Shown here piece after piece: positions 1 to 7,244 of a DNA stretch of 8,178 nucleotides (position 1 is its first letter; each line of letters starts with the position of its first letter). The translations under genes and the position numbers were made by a program. Below the pieces are notes generated by a model that made no database searches, was not told where the DNA came from, and saw only the letters and a list, made by a program, of their open reading frames with translations. Where the stretch lies: contig CAMJGB010000082.1 in assembly GCA_946405115.1 (NCBI GenBank), forward strand, positions 1-8,178, in the 5' to 3' direction. This stretch comes from an uncultured Clostridia bacterium (GTDB lineage: Bacteria > Bacillota > Clostridia > Saccharofermentanales > Saccharofermentanaceae).

Positions 1-1249
1 GCGCCATGCTGCCTCTCATGAGGAAGTCGTTGGCATACGTGATCTTGTAGAACGGAAGCACGAGCAAAGTGCCGATCGCAGTCCACATCAAAGGATTGTT
101 CTTCTGGCGCTTGTAGATCATAAGGAACCACACACCGAACTCGACAAAGACGTAAGCCAGGTAGTCCCTTACGAATTTCCATACTGTGGGGTAGAACTTG
201 AGGATGAATCCGTCCTCGTCGGTCGCGTTCGAGTTCGCGGTAAAGAACGCCGCGAAGCAAACGAAGAAAACGATGGGGGTTACGATGTTGCCGATGGTAA
301 AGAGGTTGCGGATAACCTTCTTGCCGCACTTCATTACTATCTTGCAGATGCACATGGGCAGGATTCCGATCGCAGCCCACGGCGAGTATACGAACATGAG
401 CGCACCGAGGTAGCCTATGGACCTGCTGTTCACGCACATGATGAGAAGTATCGTTATGAGCCAGCCCGGTATCGCCTGGTTGAAGACGTTCATGAGCTGG
501 TACGTGTTGCCTACTACGATGAGGTGCGCATTCCACCTCTCCCACGTAGCCCAATTGCCCACGAGGTTGTTGAGGGCATAGGGGATTACGTCAAACCCGG
601 CGAAAAGCCAAAGCCCAAGGAAAAGCGCTCTTGAAGCTTTGCCGTAAAGCATCGAGGCTCCGACTGCGATCAGGAAGAGGCCCAATGCCGACCACAGGAA
701 TAGTGCGATCCTTGCGGTCATGAGACCTGCAACCTTACCGATTACGGCAGGAACCATCCAGTAAACGAAGTAGTAAGCGAATGCGACTTTGCCTTCGCCT
801 AAATATGCTGAGACTACAGGGTTCTCCTGAGTCGCGAAGTCGTAGATGATGGGCCACTTGTATTCGACGAGGTCGTTAAGGATGGCGTAGCGGATGCTGT
901 GATCACTTAACGTGAATGCGAATTCACCGACACCCGAGATGAATACGATGATAAGGATCATCGGGATCATTACGGCAAGGAACTTAAAGTCGAACTTTAA
1001 AGTAAACTTCTCTGCTTCCTTGGTGTCGCCGTCGGGACCCTTGGCAGAGTCCTTAAGCACATAAATGCCTGCGCCGACAGTAAGTGCCGTGAACAGTATC
1101 GCCCAGACAGGCTTAAGGTAACCGATGAAGAAGATAATCACCGGTAAAGTCAGATAAATAATCGCCGAACAGAAAAAAGTCTTATAGGATATCTCGAACG
1201 TGGTATCCTTCAGGCTTCGGTGTGTCTTAAGTGTATCAGTAGTCCTCAT
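1..1249 (-). CDS. Polytopic membrane protein of unknown function, possible GT-C-type glycosyltransferase (3' end outside window)
   Basis: The minus strand is open without a stop from an ATG at 1249 down to the window edge, giving 416 codons of a truncated gene. The product is very hydrophobic, with about 10-11 likely membrane segments (roughly residues 25-45, 47-64, 88-108, 154-177, 180-200, 206-224, 260-274, 278-303, 316-337, 358-380, 386-403). After the third segment comes a polar loop reading SDHSIRYAILNDLVEYKWP (115-133), with acidic residues D116, D126 and E129. Later motifs are NQAIPGWL (257-264) and NDFLMRGSMA (407-416). I recall similar patterns in uncharacterised membrane proteins of Firmicute polysaccharide loci, but cannot name a family. 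An acidic pair in an early extracytoplasmic loop is compatible with GT-C transferases, which use polyprenyl-phosphate sugars. Divergence from a GtrB-like gene fits that idea. The function is inference; the coding call is firm. The start has no clear ribosome binding site, and no other in-frame ATG, GTG or TTG lies between the upstream stop and residue 37. Confidence 0.85.
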   Translation of the reverse strand, partial: MRTTDTLKTHRSLKDTTFEISYKTFFCSAIIYLTLPVIIFFIGYLKPVWAILFTALTVGAGIYVLKDSAKGPDGDTKEAEKFTLKFDFKFLAVMIPMILIIVFISGVGEFAFTLSDHSIRYAILNDLVEYKWPIIYDFATQENPVVSAYLGEGKVAFAYYFVYWMVPAVIGKVAGLMTARIALFLWSALGLFLIAVGASMLYGKASRALFLGLWLFAGFDVIPYALNNLVGNWATWERWNAHLIVVGNTYQLMNVFNQAIPGWLITILLIMCVNSRSIGYLGALMFVYSPWAAIGILPMCICKIVMKCGKKVIRNLFTIGNIVTPIVFFVCFAAFFTANSNATDEDGFILKFYPTVWKFVRDYLAYVFVEFGVWFLMIYKRQKNNPLMWTAIGTLLVLPFYKITYANDFLMRGSMA

Positions 1250-1254
1250 GTGTG

Positions 1255-1284
1255 GTATTATAATACAGACTTCTTGTCTGTTAT
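1255..1284 (-). promoter_or_regulatory. Candidate promoter of the divergent membrane-protein gene, possibly giving a leaderless mRNA
   Basis: On the minus strand a perfect TATAAT (1262 to 1257) is preceded, after a 16-base spacer, by ATAACA (1284 to 1279), which matches four of six bases of TTGACA. The A of the ATG lies only eight bases beyond the -10 box, about where transcription normally starts, and no Shine-Dalgarno sequence precedes the ATG. A leaderless transcript is therefore possible. The -10 sits inside a perfect 12-base palindrome (1255-1266), so TATAAT also reads on the plus strand at 1259-1264. On that side the -35 position (1236-1241) is a poor match. Confidence 0.4.
1265..1281. 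repeat. Inverted repeat in the divergent intergenic region, candidate operator or 5'-leader hairpin
   Basis: ACAGAC (1265-1270) and GTCTGT (1276-1281) are perfectly complementary arms around a five-base TTCTT loop. AT-rich flanks can extend the pairing if a small bulge is allowed (ATAAT at 1260-1264 with ATTAT at 1285-1289). The element lies between two divergent genes and falls in the spacer and -35 zone of the proposed minus-strand promoter. It could be a binding site for a dimeric regulator, or a hairpin in the leader of the plus-strand gene. It is not a convincing terminator, because no long T run follows and both neighbouring genes point away from it. Confidence 0.4.
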
Positions 1285-1317
1285 ATTATTTCTTAGTGAC
1301 AAGATATCGGAGGAAGT

Positions 1318-2262
1318 ATGCTCGTAAGTCTGATCGTTCCCTGTTATAACGAAGAAGAGGCTCTGCCGTTCCTTTATAACGCGCTTTGCGATGTGCGTAA
1401 GGAAGTAACAAATCACACGTTCGAATTCATTTTTGTAAATGACGGCAGTAAGGACAAAACCGCCAGTGTTATCAAGGGTTTTGCGAAGGACGATAAAGAC
1501 GTTAAATACATAATTTTCTCAAGAAACTTCGGTAAGGAAGCCGCGATGTACGCAGGTCTTAAGAAGTCCAAGGGCGATCTCGTGGCTATCATGGATGCAG
1601 ATATGCAGGATCCGCCGTCGCTCATTCCCTCAATGATCAAGGCAATTGAGAACGACGAGGCCGACATCATTGCTTCAAGACGTGTAAACAGGGAGGGCGA
1701 GCCCAAGATAAGATCTTTCTTCGCCCGCATGTTCTATAAACTCATCAACAAGATGGTCGAAGTCGAGATTGCCGACGGTGCAAGAGACTTCAGACTCATG
1801 ACAAGACAGGTAACTGACGCTATCTTGGACCTCGACGAGCGCCAGAGATTCTCGAAGGGTATCTTCGCTTGGGTAGGCTTCAGAACCAAGTGGATCGAGT
1901 TTGTAAACACAGAAAGAGTCGCAGGAGAGACCAAGTGGAGCTTCTGGAAGCTCTTTAAGTACGCTATCGACGGTATCGTCGCATTTACGACGGCTCCCTT
2001 AAGACTTGCTACTTACTTAGGATTCGGATTCGCAGGACTCGGATTCTTCTATCTCGTTTACTACTTCGTCCGTGCGATCATCCTTAGAATCTACAACGAA
2101 GTTCCGGGTTACCCGTCATTATTGTGCTTTATCCTTTTCATCGGAGGCCTTACGCTCATGTCTTTGGGCGTCTTGGGCGAATATATCGGCAGAACCTTCA
2201 TAGAGGTTAAGAGACGTCCTTTGTACATTACGGCGGAGGAGTCTGATAAGGATGCCAAATAA
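1318..2262 (+). CDS. GT2 polyprenyl-phosphate glycosyltransferase, GtrB/DPM1-like, with two C-terminal membrane segments
   Basis: This 314-residue protein has the usual size and order of bacterial GtrB/DPM1-type enzymes, which move a sugar from a nucleotide donor to undecaprenyl phosphate at the inner face of the membrane. Visible GT-A motifs are VPCYNEEE (8-15), VNDGSKDKT (40-48), the metal-binding DAD (93-95) followed by QDPP (97-100), and the DFRL segment (157-160). The RQRFSKG stretch (175-181) is also typical. Two membrane segments follow (about 230-254 and 265-288), then a basic, polar tail. GGAGG at 1309-1313 supports the ATG at 1318. The gene is divergent from a polytopic membrane protein, which fits a two-part system where the lipid-linked sugar is later used outside the membrane. 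The sugar (glucose, GlcNAc, mannose or another) cannot be told from sequence. It is separated from the downstream operon by 72 bases and may be transcribed with it. Confidence 0.93.
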   Translation: MLVSLIVPCYNEEEALPFLYNALCDVRKEVTNHTFEFIFVNDGSKDKTASVIKGFAKDDKDVKYIIFSRNFGKEAAMYAGLKKSKGDLVAIMDADMQDPPSLIPSMIKAIENDEADIIASRRVNREGEPKIRSFFARMFYKLINKMVEVEIADGARDFRLMTRQVTDAILDLDERQRFSKGIFAWVGFRTKWIEFVNTERVAGETKWSFWKLFKYAIDGIVAFTTAPLRLATYLGFGFAGLGFFYLVYYFVRAIILRIYNEVPGYPSLLCFILFIGGLTLMSLGVLGEYIGRTFIEVKRRPLYITAEESDKDAK

Positions 2263-2265
2263 CAA

Positions 2266-2325
2266 ATATACTTGAACGGAATTTAAGATATAATATCCGA
2301 GAAAAAAACAAAATCCGGGGAGGAG
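2266..2325 (+). promoter_or_regulatory. Possible promoter and ribosome binding site before the phosphohexomutase gene
   Basis: The 72-base gap after the GT2 gene is AT-rich and contains a perfect TATAAT at 2289-2294. The matching -35 position is weak (TATACT at 2267-2272, three of six bases). A better-looking TTGAAC at 2272-2277 is only 11 bases from the -10, too close for ordinary spacing. An AGGAG at 2321-2325, within a purine-rich GGGGAGGAG, lies nine bases before the ATG at 2335 and is a strong ribosome binding site. I see no terminator hairpin in this gap, so readthrough from the GT2 gene is also possible. Confidence 0.4.
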
Positions 2326-2334
2326 AACGCATAA

Positions 2335-4113
2335 ATGAGCGCTATTGAATTGTACAAGATCTGGAGTACAGACCCTTATTTTGATGAGGCTACAAAGGCC
2401 GAGCTTAAGGCTATCGAGAACGATACTACTGAGATCGAGGACCGTTTCTACAAGGATCTCGAGTTCGGTACAGGCGGCTTGAGAGGCGTAATCGGCGCAG
2501 GTACTAACAGAATGAACTTCTACACGGTAGCTAAGGCTTCCGCAGGACTTGCAACATATATCGTAGAGCAGGGTGAAGAGGCTAAGAAGAGAGGCGTTGT
2601 TATCTGCCACGATTCAAGACATTTCTCACCTGAGTTCTCACAGGTTGCAGCAAGGGTATTCGCAGAGTACGGAATCAAGGTTTATCTCACAGATGAGCTT
2701 CGTCCGGTTCCTATGTGCTCTTTCTCAGTAAGATATTTCAACGCTTTTGCAGGCGTTATGGTAACAGCTTCCCACAACCCTCCGAAGTACAACGGATACA
2801 AGGTTTACGGTGAGGACGGCGGTCAGGTAACAGAAGTTGCAGCTGCAGCTATCCTTGCTAACATGGCTAAGTTCGCTGACGTAAGAACAGTTAAGATGGC
2901 TGACTTCGACGAAGCTATCGCATCCGGCCTTATCCAGAGATTCGGACCTGAGGTAGACATCGCTTATACAGAGATGCTTAAGAAGCTCGTTATCGATGCT
3001 GACGCAATCAAGAGACAGGCTGATATCTCAGTCGTTTACACACCTTTGCACGGTTCAGGAAACAAGCCCGTAAGACGTATCCTTAAGTCCATCGGCTTGA
3101 ACAACGTTTACGTAGTTCCCCAGCAGGAGCTCCCTGACGGTTCTTTCCCTACAGTTAGAACACCTAACCCTGAGGATCCTGCAGCTTTGACACTCGGTAT
3201 CGAGCTCGCAAAGAAGGTAGGCGCTGACCTCGTATTCGGTACAGACCCTGACTCCGACAGACTCGGAATCGCAGTAAGAACAAAGGACGGCGAGTACAAG
3301 GCTCTTACAGGTAACCAGGTTGGCCTCATGCTCCTCGACTACATTCTTGATAGTAAGAAGAAGCTCGGAACACTCGAGGACAACGCATTTGCATGTACAA
3401 CAATCGTTTCCACAAAGCTTTGTAAGGCTGTATGCGAGGCTTACGGCGTAGAGCTTCAGGAGACACTCACAGGATTTAAGTACATCGGTGAGAGGATCAA
3501 GGTTGACGACGAGTTCGGTGATAAGCACTTCCAGTTCGGTTTCGAGGAGTCTTACGGCTACCTCTCTGGTACGGATGTAAGAGATAAGGACGCTGTAGTT
3601 GCAGCAATGCTCGTATGCGGTATGGCTTGCCAGTCACAGGATATGGGCGAGACATTGATCGACAGACTTTACAGACTCTATGCTAAGTACGGCTACGGCT
3701 TCGAGCAGGCTGTTTCCTTCACACGTGAGGGTAAGGAAGGTCTCGACAAGATCAAGAACGGCATGGCTTCAATGAGAGCTGAGCTCGAGGCCTGCAAGAC
3801 AGCTGACGACGTTGCTAACCTCATCGGCGGACCTAAGCCCGTTGCAGTACGTGACTACCAGAAGGGCGTAAGATACGACTTCTCCGAGGGCGAAGTTAAG
3901 ACAACAGAGCTCACACTTCCCAAGTCCAACGTTCTTCTTTATGAATTGGGCGGCGACAAGGGCCTCGACTGGGCTTGCGCAAGACCTTCCGGTACAGAGC
4001 CTAAGCTCAAGATCTACTTCGGTGTTTACGATTCTGACGAGAAGACAGCTGCTGACAGACTTGAGTCCATCAAGTCCGAGATGAGCGCTTTTGTTGAGAA
4101 TAAGCTCGGCTGA
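2335..4113 (+). CDS. pgcA: Phosphohexomutase (alpha-phosphoglucomutase/phosphomannomutase), PgcA type
   Basis: This 592-residue cytoplasmic enzyme of the alpha-D-phosphohexomutase superfamily interconverts hexose 6- and 1-phosphates. All four domain signatures are present: the phosphoserine loop TASHNPP (144-150, catalytic S146), the metal-binding DPDSDR (304-309), the sugar-specificity loop GFEESYGY (402-409), and the phosphate-binding RPSGTEPK (550-557). The N-terminal stretch KDLEFGTGGLRG (40-51) and the overall length match the long Bacillus PgcA-type enzymes rather than the roughly 450-residue ManB/AlgC type. Beside gmd and rmd it could act as phosphomannomutase, supplying mannose-1-phosphate for GDP-mannose. 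As a PgcA relative it could equally make glucose-1-phosphate. Its codon choice is strongly biased (ACA for Thr, AGA for Arg, CCT for Pro), as in a highly expressed gene. Its stop shares one base with the start of the next gene (TGATG, 4111-4115). Confidence 0.95.
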   Translation: MSAIELYKIWSTDPYFDEATKAELKAIENDTTEIEDRFYKDLEFGTGGLRGVIGAGTNRMNFYTVAKASAGLATYIVEQGEEAKKRGVVICHDSRHFSPEFSQVAARVFAEYGIKVYLTDELRPVPMCSFSVRYFNAFAGVMVTASHNPPKYNGYKVYGEDGGQVTEVAAAAILANMAKFADVRTVKMADFDEAIASGLIQRFGPEVDIAYTEMLKKLVIDADAIKRQADISVVYTPLHGSGNKPVRRILKSIGLNNVYVVPQQELPDGSFPTVRTPNPEDPAALTLGIELAKKVGADLVFGTDPDSDRLGIAVRTKDGEYKALTGNQVGLMLLDYILDSKKKLGTLEDNAFACTTIVSTKLCKAVCEAYGVELQETLTGFKYIGERIKVDDEFGDKHFQFGFEESYGYLSGTDVRDKDAVVAAMLVCGMACQSQDMGETLIDRLYRLYAKYGYGFEQAVSFTREGKEGLDKIKNGMASMRAELEACKTADDVANLIGGPKPVAVRDYQKGVRYDFSEGEVKTTELTLPKSNVLLYELGGDKGLDWACARPSGTEPKLKIYFGVYDSDEKTAADRLESIKSEMSAFVENKLG

Positions 4114-5255
4114 TGATCGCGTATAATCTTCAGCCCGTTGCGGTAAGAGGCCTTACAGGCATTGGTAATTACACTGCGGAGGTTGCCCGCAGGCTGATAG
4201 ATGACAACGCAGAATTGCACGCATTCGATTTTCTCGGAAGAAACGGCGTTAATGCCATTCTTGAGGAGAATCTTAAGATGAACTTAAGCGGGAACGATCT
4301 CCATATAGTGAGGTCGCTCCCGCTTTCTGTGTATATAAGAATGGGCGGCGCGGGCAAGATCATGCCCTACCATAAGCTTACGCACTCGAAGGCTGACCTC
4401 ACGGTTTTCTTTAATTACCTGACACCGGGCGGCCTTACGGGCAACAACATGATCACCATCTACGACCTTGTGTGCGAGCGCTTCCCCGAGACCATGCAAG
4501 CCAAGAACAGAAGGCTTTTGCAGGGACACCTCCGTGATTCCGCTTCAAGAGCTTCCGCGGTTCTCACCATCTCGGAATTCTCCAAAAGGGAGATCATCGA
4601 CGTGCTCGGCGTTCCCGAGGAGAAGATCTTCGTAGGCCCCTGCGGCGTTGACACTGAGTTCTACACGCCTGGAGAGGGATTTACTACTGACATCGCGCAG
4701 AAGCATAACCTCGAGCGTTACATTCTTTATGTGGGCACGTTAGAGCCCAGAAAGAACATCAAGACCATCGTTGAGGCGTTCTCCCTTATAAGCAGCAAGT
4801 ATCCTGACGTTAAGCTCGTGCTTGCAGGCGGCCTTGGCTGGCAGCCCGAGGCTACGCTTAAGGCTATCGAGGAAAGCCCCGTGAAGGATAAGATCATACG
4901 CCCCGGCTTCATAAGCAACGAGGAGAAGCGCGACTTACTTCGAAATGCCCTTTTCTTCGTGTTCCCGAGCCTTTACGAGGGCTTCGGCATGCCCGTAACG
5001 GAGGCGATGGCCTGCGGAACGGACTGCATAGTGTCCGAGAGCTCAAGCTTAGTCGAGATCTCCGCAGGGCTCGTGCCCATGATCCCGGTTTCTGATGTAA
5101 AGCTTTTCGCTGAGGCCATGGAGGCGAAGCTTAATACCCCCGCAAGCCCCGAATTAAGGGCAAAACTTGTGGAGCACGCGAAGTCGTATACGTGGGAACA
5201 AACTGCCAAGGCAGCGAAGTGTGCAATAGATTATAGTTATGGTAAAATAAACTGA
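4113..5255 (+). CDS. GT4-family glycosyltransferase (GT-B fold)
   Basis: This is a 380-residue retaining GT-B glycosyltransferase of the GT4 type, which transfers a sugar from a nucleotide donor to a growing glycan in the cytoplasm. The N-terminal acceptor domain begins with a GLTGIGNYTAEVARRL segment (13-28), a typical opening for the mannosyl/rhamnosyl branch of GT4. The donor domain has VGTLEPRKN (207-215, phosphate-contacting R213 and K214), a GFISNEEKRDLL segment (265-276), and the E-x7-E motif in YEGFGMPVTEAMACG (E289 and E297). Length and motifs indicate an intact enzyme with no signal peptide or membrane segment. Translation is probably coupled to the mutase through a TGATG junction, since no good ribosome binding site precedes its ATG. 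GDP-D-rhamnose or GDP-mannose is a reasonable donor given the neighbours, but this is inference. Codon use (more ACG, CCC, GCG and CGC) differs plainly from the genes on both sides. Confidence 0.93.
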   Translation: MIAYNLQPVAVRGLTGIGNYTAEVARRLIDDNAELHAFDFLGRNGVNAILEENLKMNLSGNDLHIVRSLPLSVYIRMGGAGKIMPYHKLTHSKADLTVFFNYLTPGGLTGNNMITIYDLVCERFPETMQAKNRRLLQGHLRDSASRASAVLTISEFSKREIIDVLGVPEEKIFVGPCGVDTEFYTPGEGFTTDIAQKHNLERYILYVGTLEPRKNIKTIVEAFSLISSKYPDVKLVLAGGLGWQPEATLKAIEESPVKDKIIRPGFISNEEKRDLLRNALFFVFPSLYEGFGMPVTEAMACGTDCIVSESSSLVEISAGLVPMIPVSDVKLFAEAMEAKLNTPASPELRAKLVEHAKSYTWEQTAKAAKCAIDYSYGKIN

Positions 5256-5266
5256 TATTCTTTCGT

Positions 5267-5273
5267 GAGAGGA
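5267..5273 (+). promoter_or_regulatory. Ribosome binding site of gmd
   Basis: GAGAGGA lies seven bases before the ATG at 5281, in the 25-base gap after the GT4 gene. It is one of the few strong ribosome binding sites inside the operon and fixes the gmd start. The neighbouring junctions depend on overlapping stop and start codons instead. Confidence 0.7.
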
Positions 5274-5280
5274 TTTTAAG

Positions 5281-6321
5281 ATGAAGAAAGCTTTAATTAC
5301 AGGTATTACAGGTCAGGACGGATCATATCTTGCAGAGTTCTTGCTCGAGAAGGGATATGAGGTTCACGGTATCATCAGAAGAGCTTCAGTTGTAACAACT
5401 GAGCGTATCCAGCATCTTATCGATGCTAACAAGATCATTCTCCACGAGGGAGACCTGTCCGATTCATCAAGTATCTTGAGAGCAGTTAAGGACGTTGAGC
5501 CCGATGAGATCTATAATCTCGCTGCACAGTCACACGTTGGCGTAAGCTTCGAAGCAGCTGAATATACAGGCGAAGTTGACGCGATCGGCGTACTTAGAGT
5601 CCTCGAGGCAGTTCACATCATGGGCCTTGAGAAGAAGACTAAGATTTACCAGGCATCCACATCCGAGCTTTACGGTAAGGTTGAGGAGTGCCCTCAGAAT
5701 GAGAAGACACCTTTCCATCCTTTCAGCCCTTATGCTGTTGCTAAGCAGTACGGCTTCTGGATGATGAAGGAGTACAGAGAAGCATACGGAATGTTCTGCG
5801 CTAACGGTATTCTCTTTAACCACGAGTCTGAGAGAAGAGGCGAGACATTCGTTACAAGAAAGATCACAAGAGCTGCAGGCCGTATCGCTTGCGGTATCCA
5901 GGACCACCTCGAGCTCGGTAACCTCGATTCACTCCGTGACTGGGGTTATGCGAAGGACTACGTAGAGTGCATGTGGCTTATCCTTCAGCAGGACGAGCCT
6001 GACGATTACGTAATCGCTACAGGTGTTCAGCATACAGTTCGTGAGTTCACAACTTTGGCATTCGCTAACGACGGCATCGAGCTTGAGTGGAAGGGCGAGG
6101 GCCTTGATGAGAAGGGTTATGACAAGAAGACGGGCAAGATGCTCGTATGCGTTAACCCTCAGTGGTTCAGACCTACAGACGTAGTTAACCTCTGGGGCGA
6201 TCCTACAAAGGCTAAGACTAAGCTTGGCTGGAATCCTCAGACAACATCTTACGAGGAGCTCGTAAGAATCATGGCTGAGTACGACTTGAACCTTGCTAAG
6301 AAGGAAGCCGGCATTTCCTGA
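5281..6321 (+). CDS. gmd: GDP-mannose 4,6-dehydratase
   Basis: The 346-residue product is an extended short-chain dehydrogenase that converts GDP-D-mannose to GDP-4-keto-6-deoxy-D-mannose, using bound NADP(H), in the cytoplasm. The nucleotide-binding GITGQDG (8-14) is at the extreme N-terminus. The catalytic set is visible as T127 and E129 in QASTSELYG (124-132) and Y151/K155 in SPYAVAK (149-155). The characteristic [20 protein letters not shown] region (180-199), [16 protein letters not shown] (213-228) and the C-terminal [16 protein letters not shown] (297-312) identify GMD rather than other sugar-nucleotide dehydratases. Length is normal. Its stop overlaps the rmd start by one base (TGATG at 6319-6323), so the 4-keto intermediate would be made and reduced by co-translated enzymes. 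Codon bias is strong, like that of the mutase. Confidence 0.97.
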   Translation: MKKALITGITGQDGSYLAEFLLEKGYEVHGIIRRASVVTTERIQHLIDANKIILHEGDLSDSSSILRAVKDVEPDEIYNLAAQSHVGVSFEAAEYTGEVDAIGVLRVLEAVHIMGLEKKTKIYQASTSELYGKVEECPQNEKTPFHPFSPYAVAKQYGFWMMKEYREAYGMFCANGILFNHESERRGETFVTRKITRAAGRIACGIQDHLELGNLDSLRDWGYAKDYVECMWLILQQDEPDDYVIATGVQHTVREFTTLAFANDGIELEWKGEGLDEKGYDKKTGKMLVCVNPQWFRPTDVVNLWGDPTKAKTKLGWNPQTTSYEELVRIMAEYDLNLAKKEAGIS

Positions 6322-7244
6322 TGAAAGCGCTTATATTCGGTATCGGAGGATTCGTCGGTAAATATCTTACTGATGAACTGGCAGCCCACGGCTATGAGGT
6401 CGCGGGCAGCGATATCGTACCTTACTGTGGTATACATAACGTCGATTACTATGAGGGCGATCTTCTTAATGCGGACTTTGTTGCCGATATTGTAAGCAAG
6501 GTTAAGCCCGACGCCATCATCAATCTCGCAGCCATCTCATCCGTAGGTGCTTCATGGAAGATACCTCAGACGACGATGCAGGTTAATGTCGTAGGTGCGC
6601 TTAATATCCTTGAGGCAGCAGGCAAGCATGCCCGTAATGCCAAGATCTTATTCATCGGATCTTCCGAGGAATATTGTGCCAAGGACGGAAGCATCAACGA
6701 GAACGATCCCATCAGTGCCAACAATCCTTACGGAATCTCGAAGGTTGCTCAGGAGCAGTTCGTCGAGTGCTACCGTCAGAGATTTGGTTTGAAGATCCAC
6801 TATGTAAGACCTTTCAACCACACAGGTATCGGTCAGAAGGATTCGTTCGTATTGCCTTCTTTCTGTAAGCAGGCAGCAGGCCTCGAGCTTGCAGGCGAGC
6901 CCGGTGAGATCCGCGTAGGAAATTTGACGGCTAAGCGTGATTTCTCTGATGTAAGAGACATCGCACGTGCTTACCGCATGATCCTCGAGAGCGACGATGA
7001 CCGCGTGATCTTCAACGTCGGAAGCGGAGAAGCTCACGGCCTTGATGAGATGCTTAACTATATCGTAAGTTTGTGTACTGTTGATGTTAAGGTTGTTGTC
7101 GATTCGGAAAGATATCGTCCGATCGATACGCCCATCGTTCAGTGCGACAATACTTTGATCAAGGAGAAGCTCGGCTGGGAGCCTCAGTATTCCATCTTCG
7201 ATACTTTAAAGGAAATGTACGAGTACTATCTCAAGAATGAATAA
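6321..7244 (+). CDS. rmd: GDP-6-deoxy-4-keto-D-mannose reductase (GDP-D-rhamnose forming, RMD type)
   Basis: This is a 307-residue extended SDR enzyme. The cofactor motif GIGGFVG (7-13) is followed by the active-site serines in GSSEEYC (113-119) and the YGISK pair Y137/K141. The segments VRPFNHTGIGQ (162-172) and KRDFSDVRDIARAY (205-218) are the pattern I associate with RMD enzymes, which reduce the 4-keto group of the Gmd product to give GDP-D-rhamnose. GDP-L-fucose synthase (Fcl) acts on the same intermediate but has a different middle region, so it is less likely. A further alternative is a second dehydratase-like paralogue, because RMD and GMD are related; the one-base overlap with gmd argues for the reductase. 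No good ribosome binding site precedes the ATG, so translation is probably coupled to gmd. The 3' end overlaps the permease gene by eight bases. Confidence 0.85.
   Translation: MKALIFGIGGFVGKYLTDELAAHGYEVAGSDIVPYCGIHNVDYYEGDLLNADFVADIVSKVKPDAIINLAAISSVGASWKIPQTTMQVNVVGALNILEAAGKHARNAKILFIGSSEEYCAKDGSINENDPISANNPYGISKVAQEQFVECYRQRFGLKIHYVRPFNHTGIGQKDSFVLPSFCKQAAGLELAGEPGEIRVGNLTAKRDFSDVRDIARAYRMILESDDDRVIFNVGSGEAHGLDEMLNYIVSLCTVDVKVVVDSERYRPIDTPIVQCDNTLIKEKLGWEPQYSIFDTLKEMYEYYLKNE

Noticed and set aside
198..413. 71-codon open frame on the plus strand
   Set aside because: It is antisense to the long membrane-protein frame that is open from 1249 to the window edge, and has no supporting ribosome binding site or motif.
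1265..1295. Hairpin followed by T-rich sequence read as an intrinsic terminator
   Set aside because: The stem is only six pairs with three GC pairs, the following sequence is mixed A and T rather than a T run, and no gene on the plus strand ends upstream of it.
2272..2294. TTGAAC and TATAAT taken together as a consensus promoter
   Set aside because: The spacer is only 11 bases, too short for ordinary sigma-A recognition. Only the -10 box was kept, with low confidence.
2119..2610. 163-codon open frame on the minus strand across the GT2/mutase junction
   Set aside because: It lies opposite two well-supported genes and their promoter gap, has a low-complexity Cys/Leu/Ser-rich product typical of antisense reading of biased codons, and has no recognisable domain.
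3055..3528. 157-codon open frame on the minus strand inside the mutase gene
   Set aside because: It is antisense to the conserved core of the mutase. The openness is explained by that gene's strong codon bias, and the product resembles no family.
5530..5907. 125-codon open frame on the minus strand inside gmd
   Set aside because: It is antisense to the catalytic region of a clear gmd gene, and the product shows no domain.
6648..7037. 129-codon open frame on the minus strand inside rmd
   Set aside because: It lies opposite the catalytic part of the reductase; openness follows from codon bias.
6321..7244. GDP-L-fucose synthase (Fcl) as the identity of the reductase
   Set aside because: The RPFNHTGIGQ and RDFSDVRDIARAY segments match the RMD pattern better. 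Fcl remains possible only if phylogeny disagrees.
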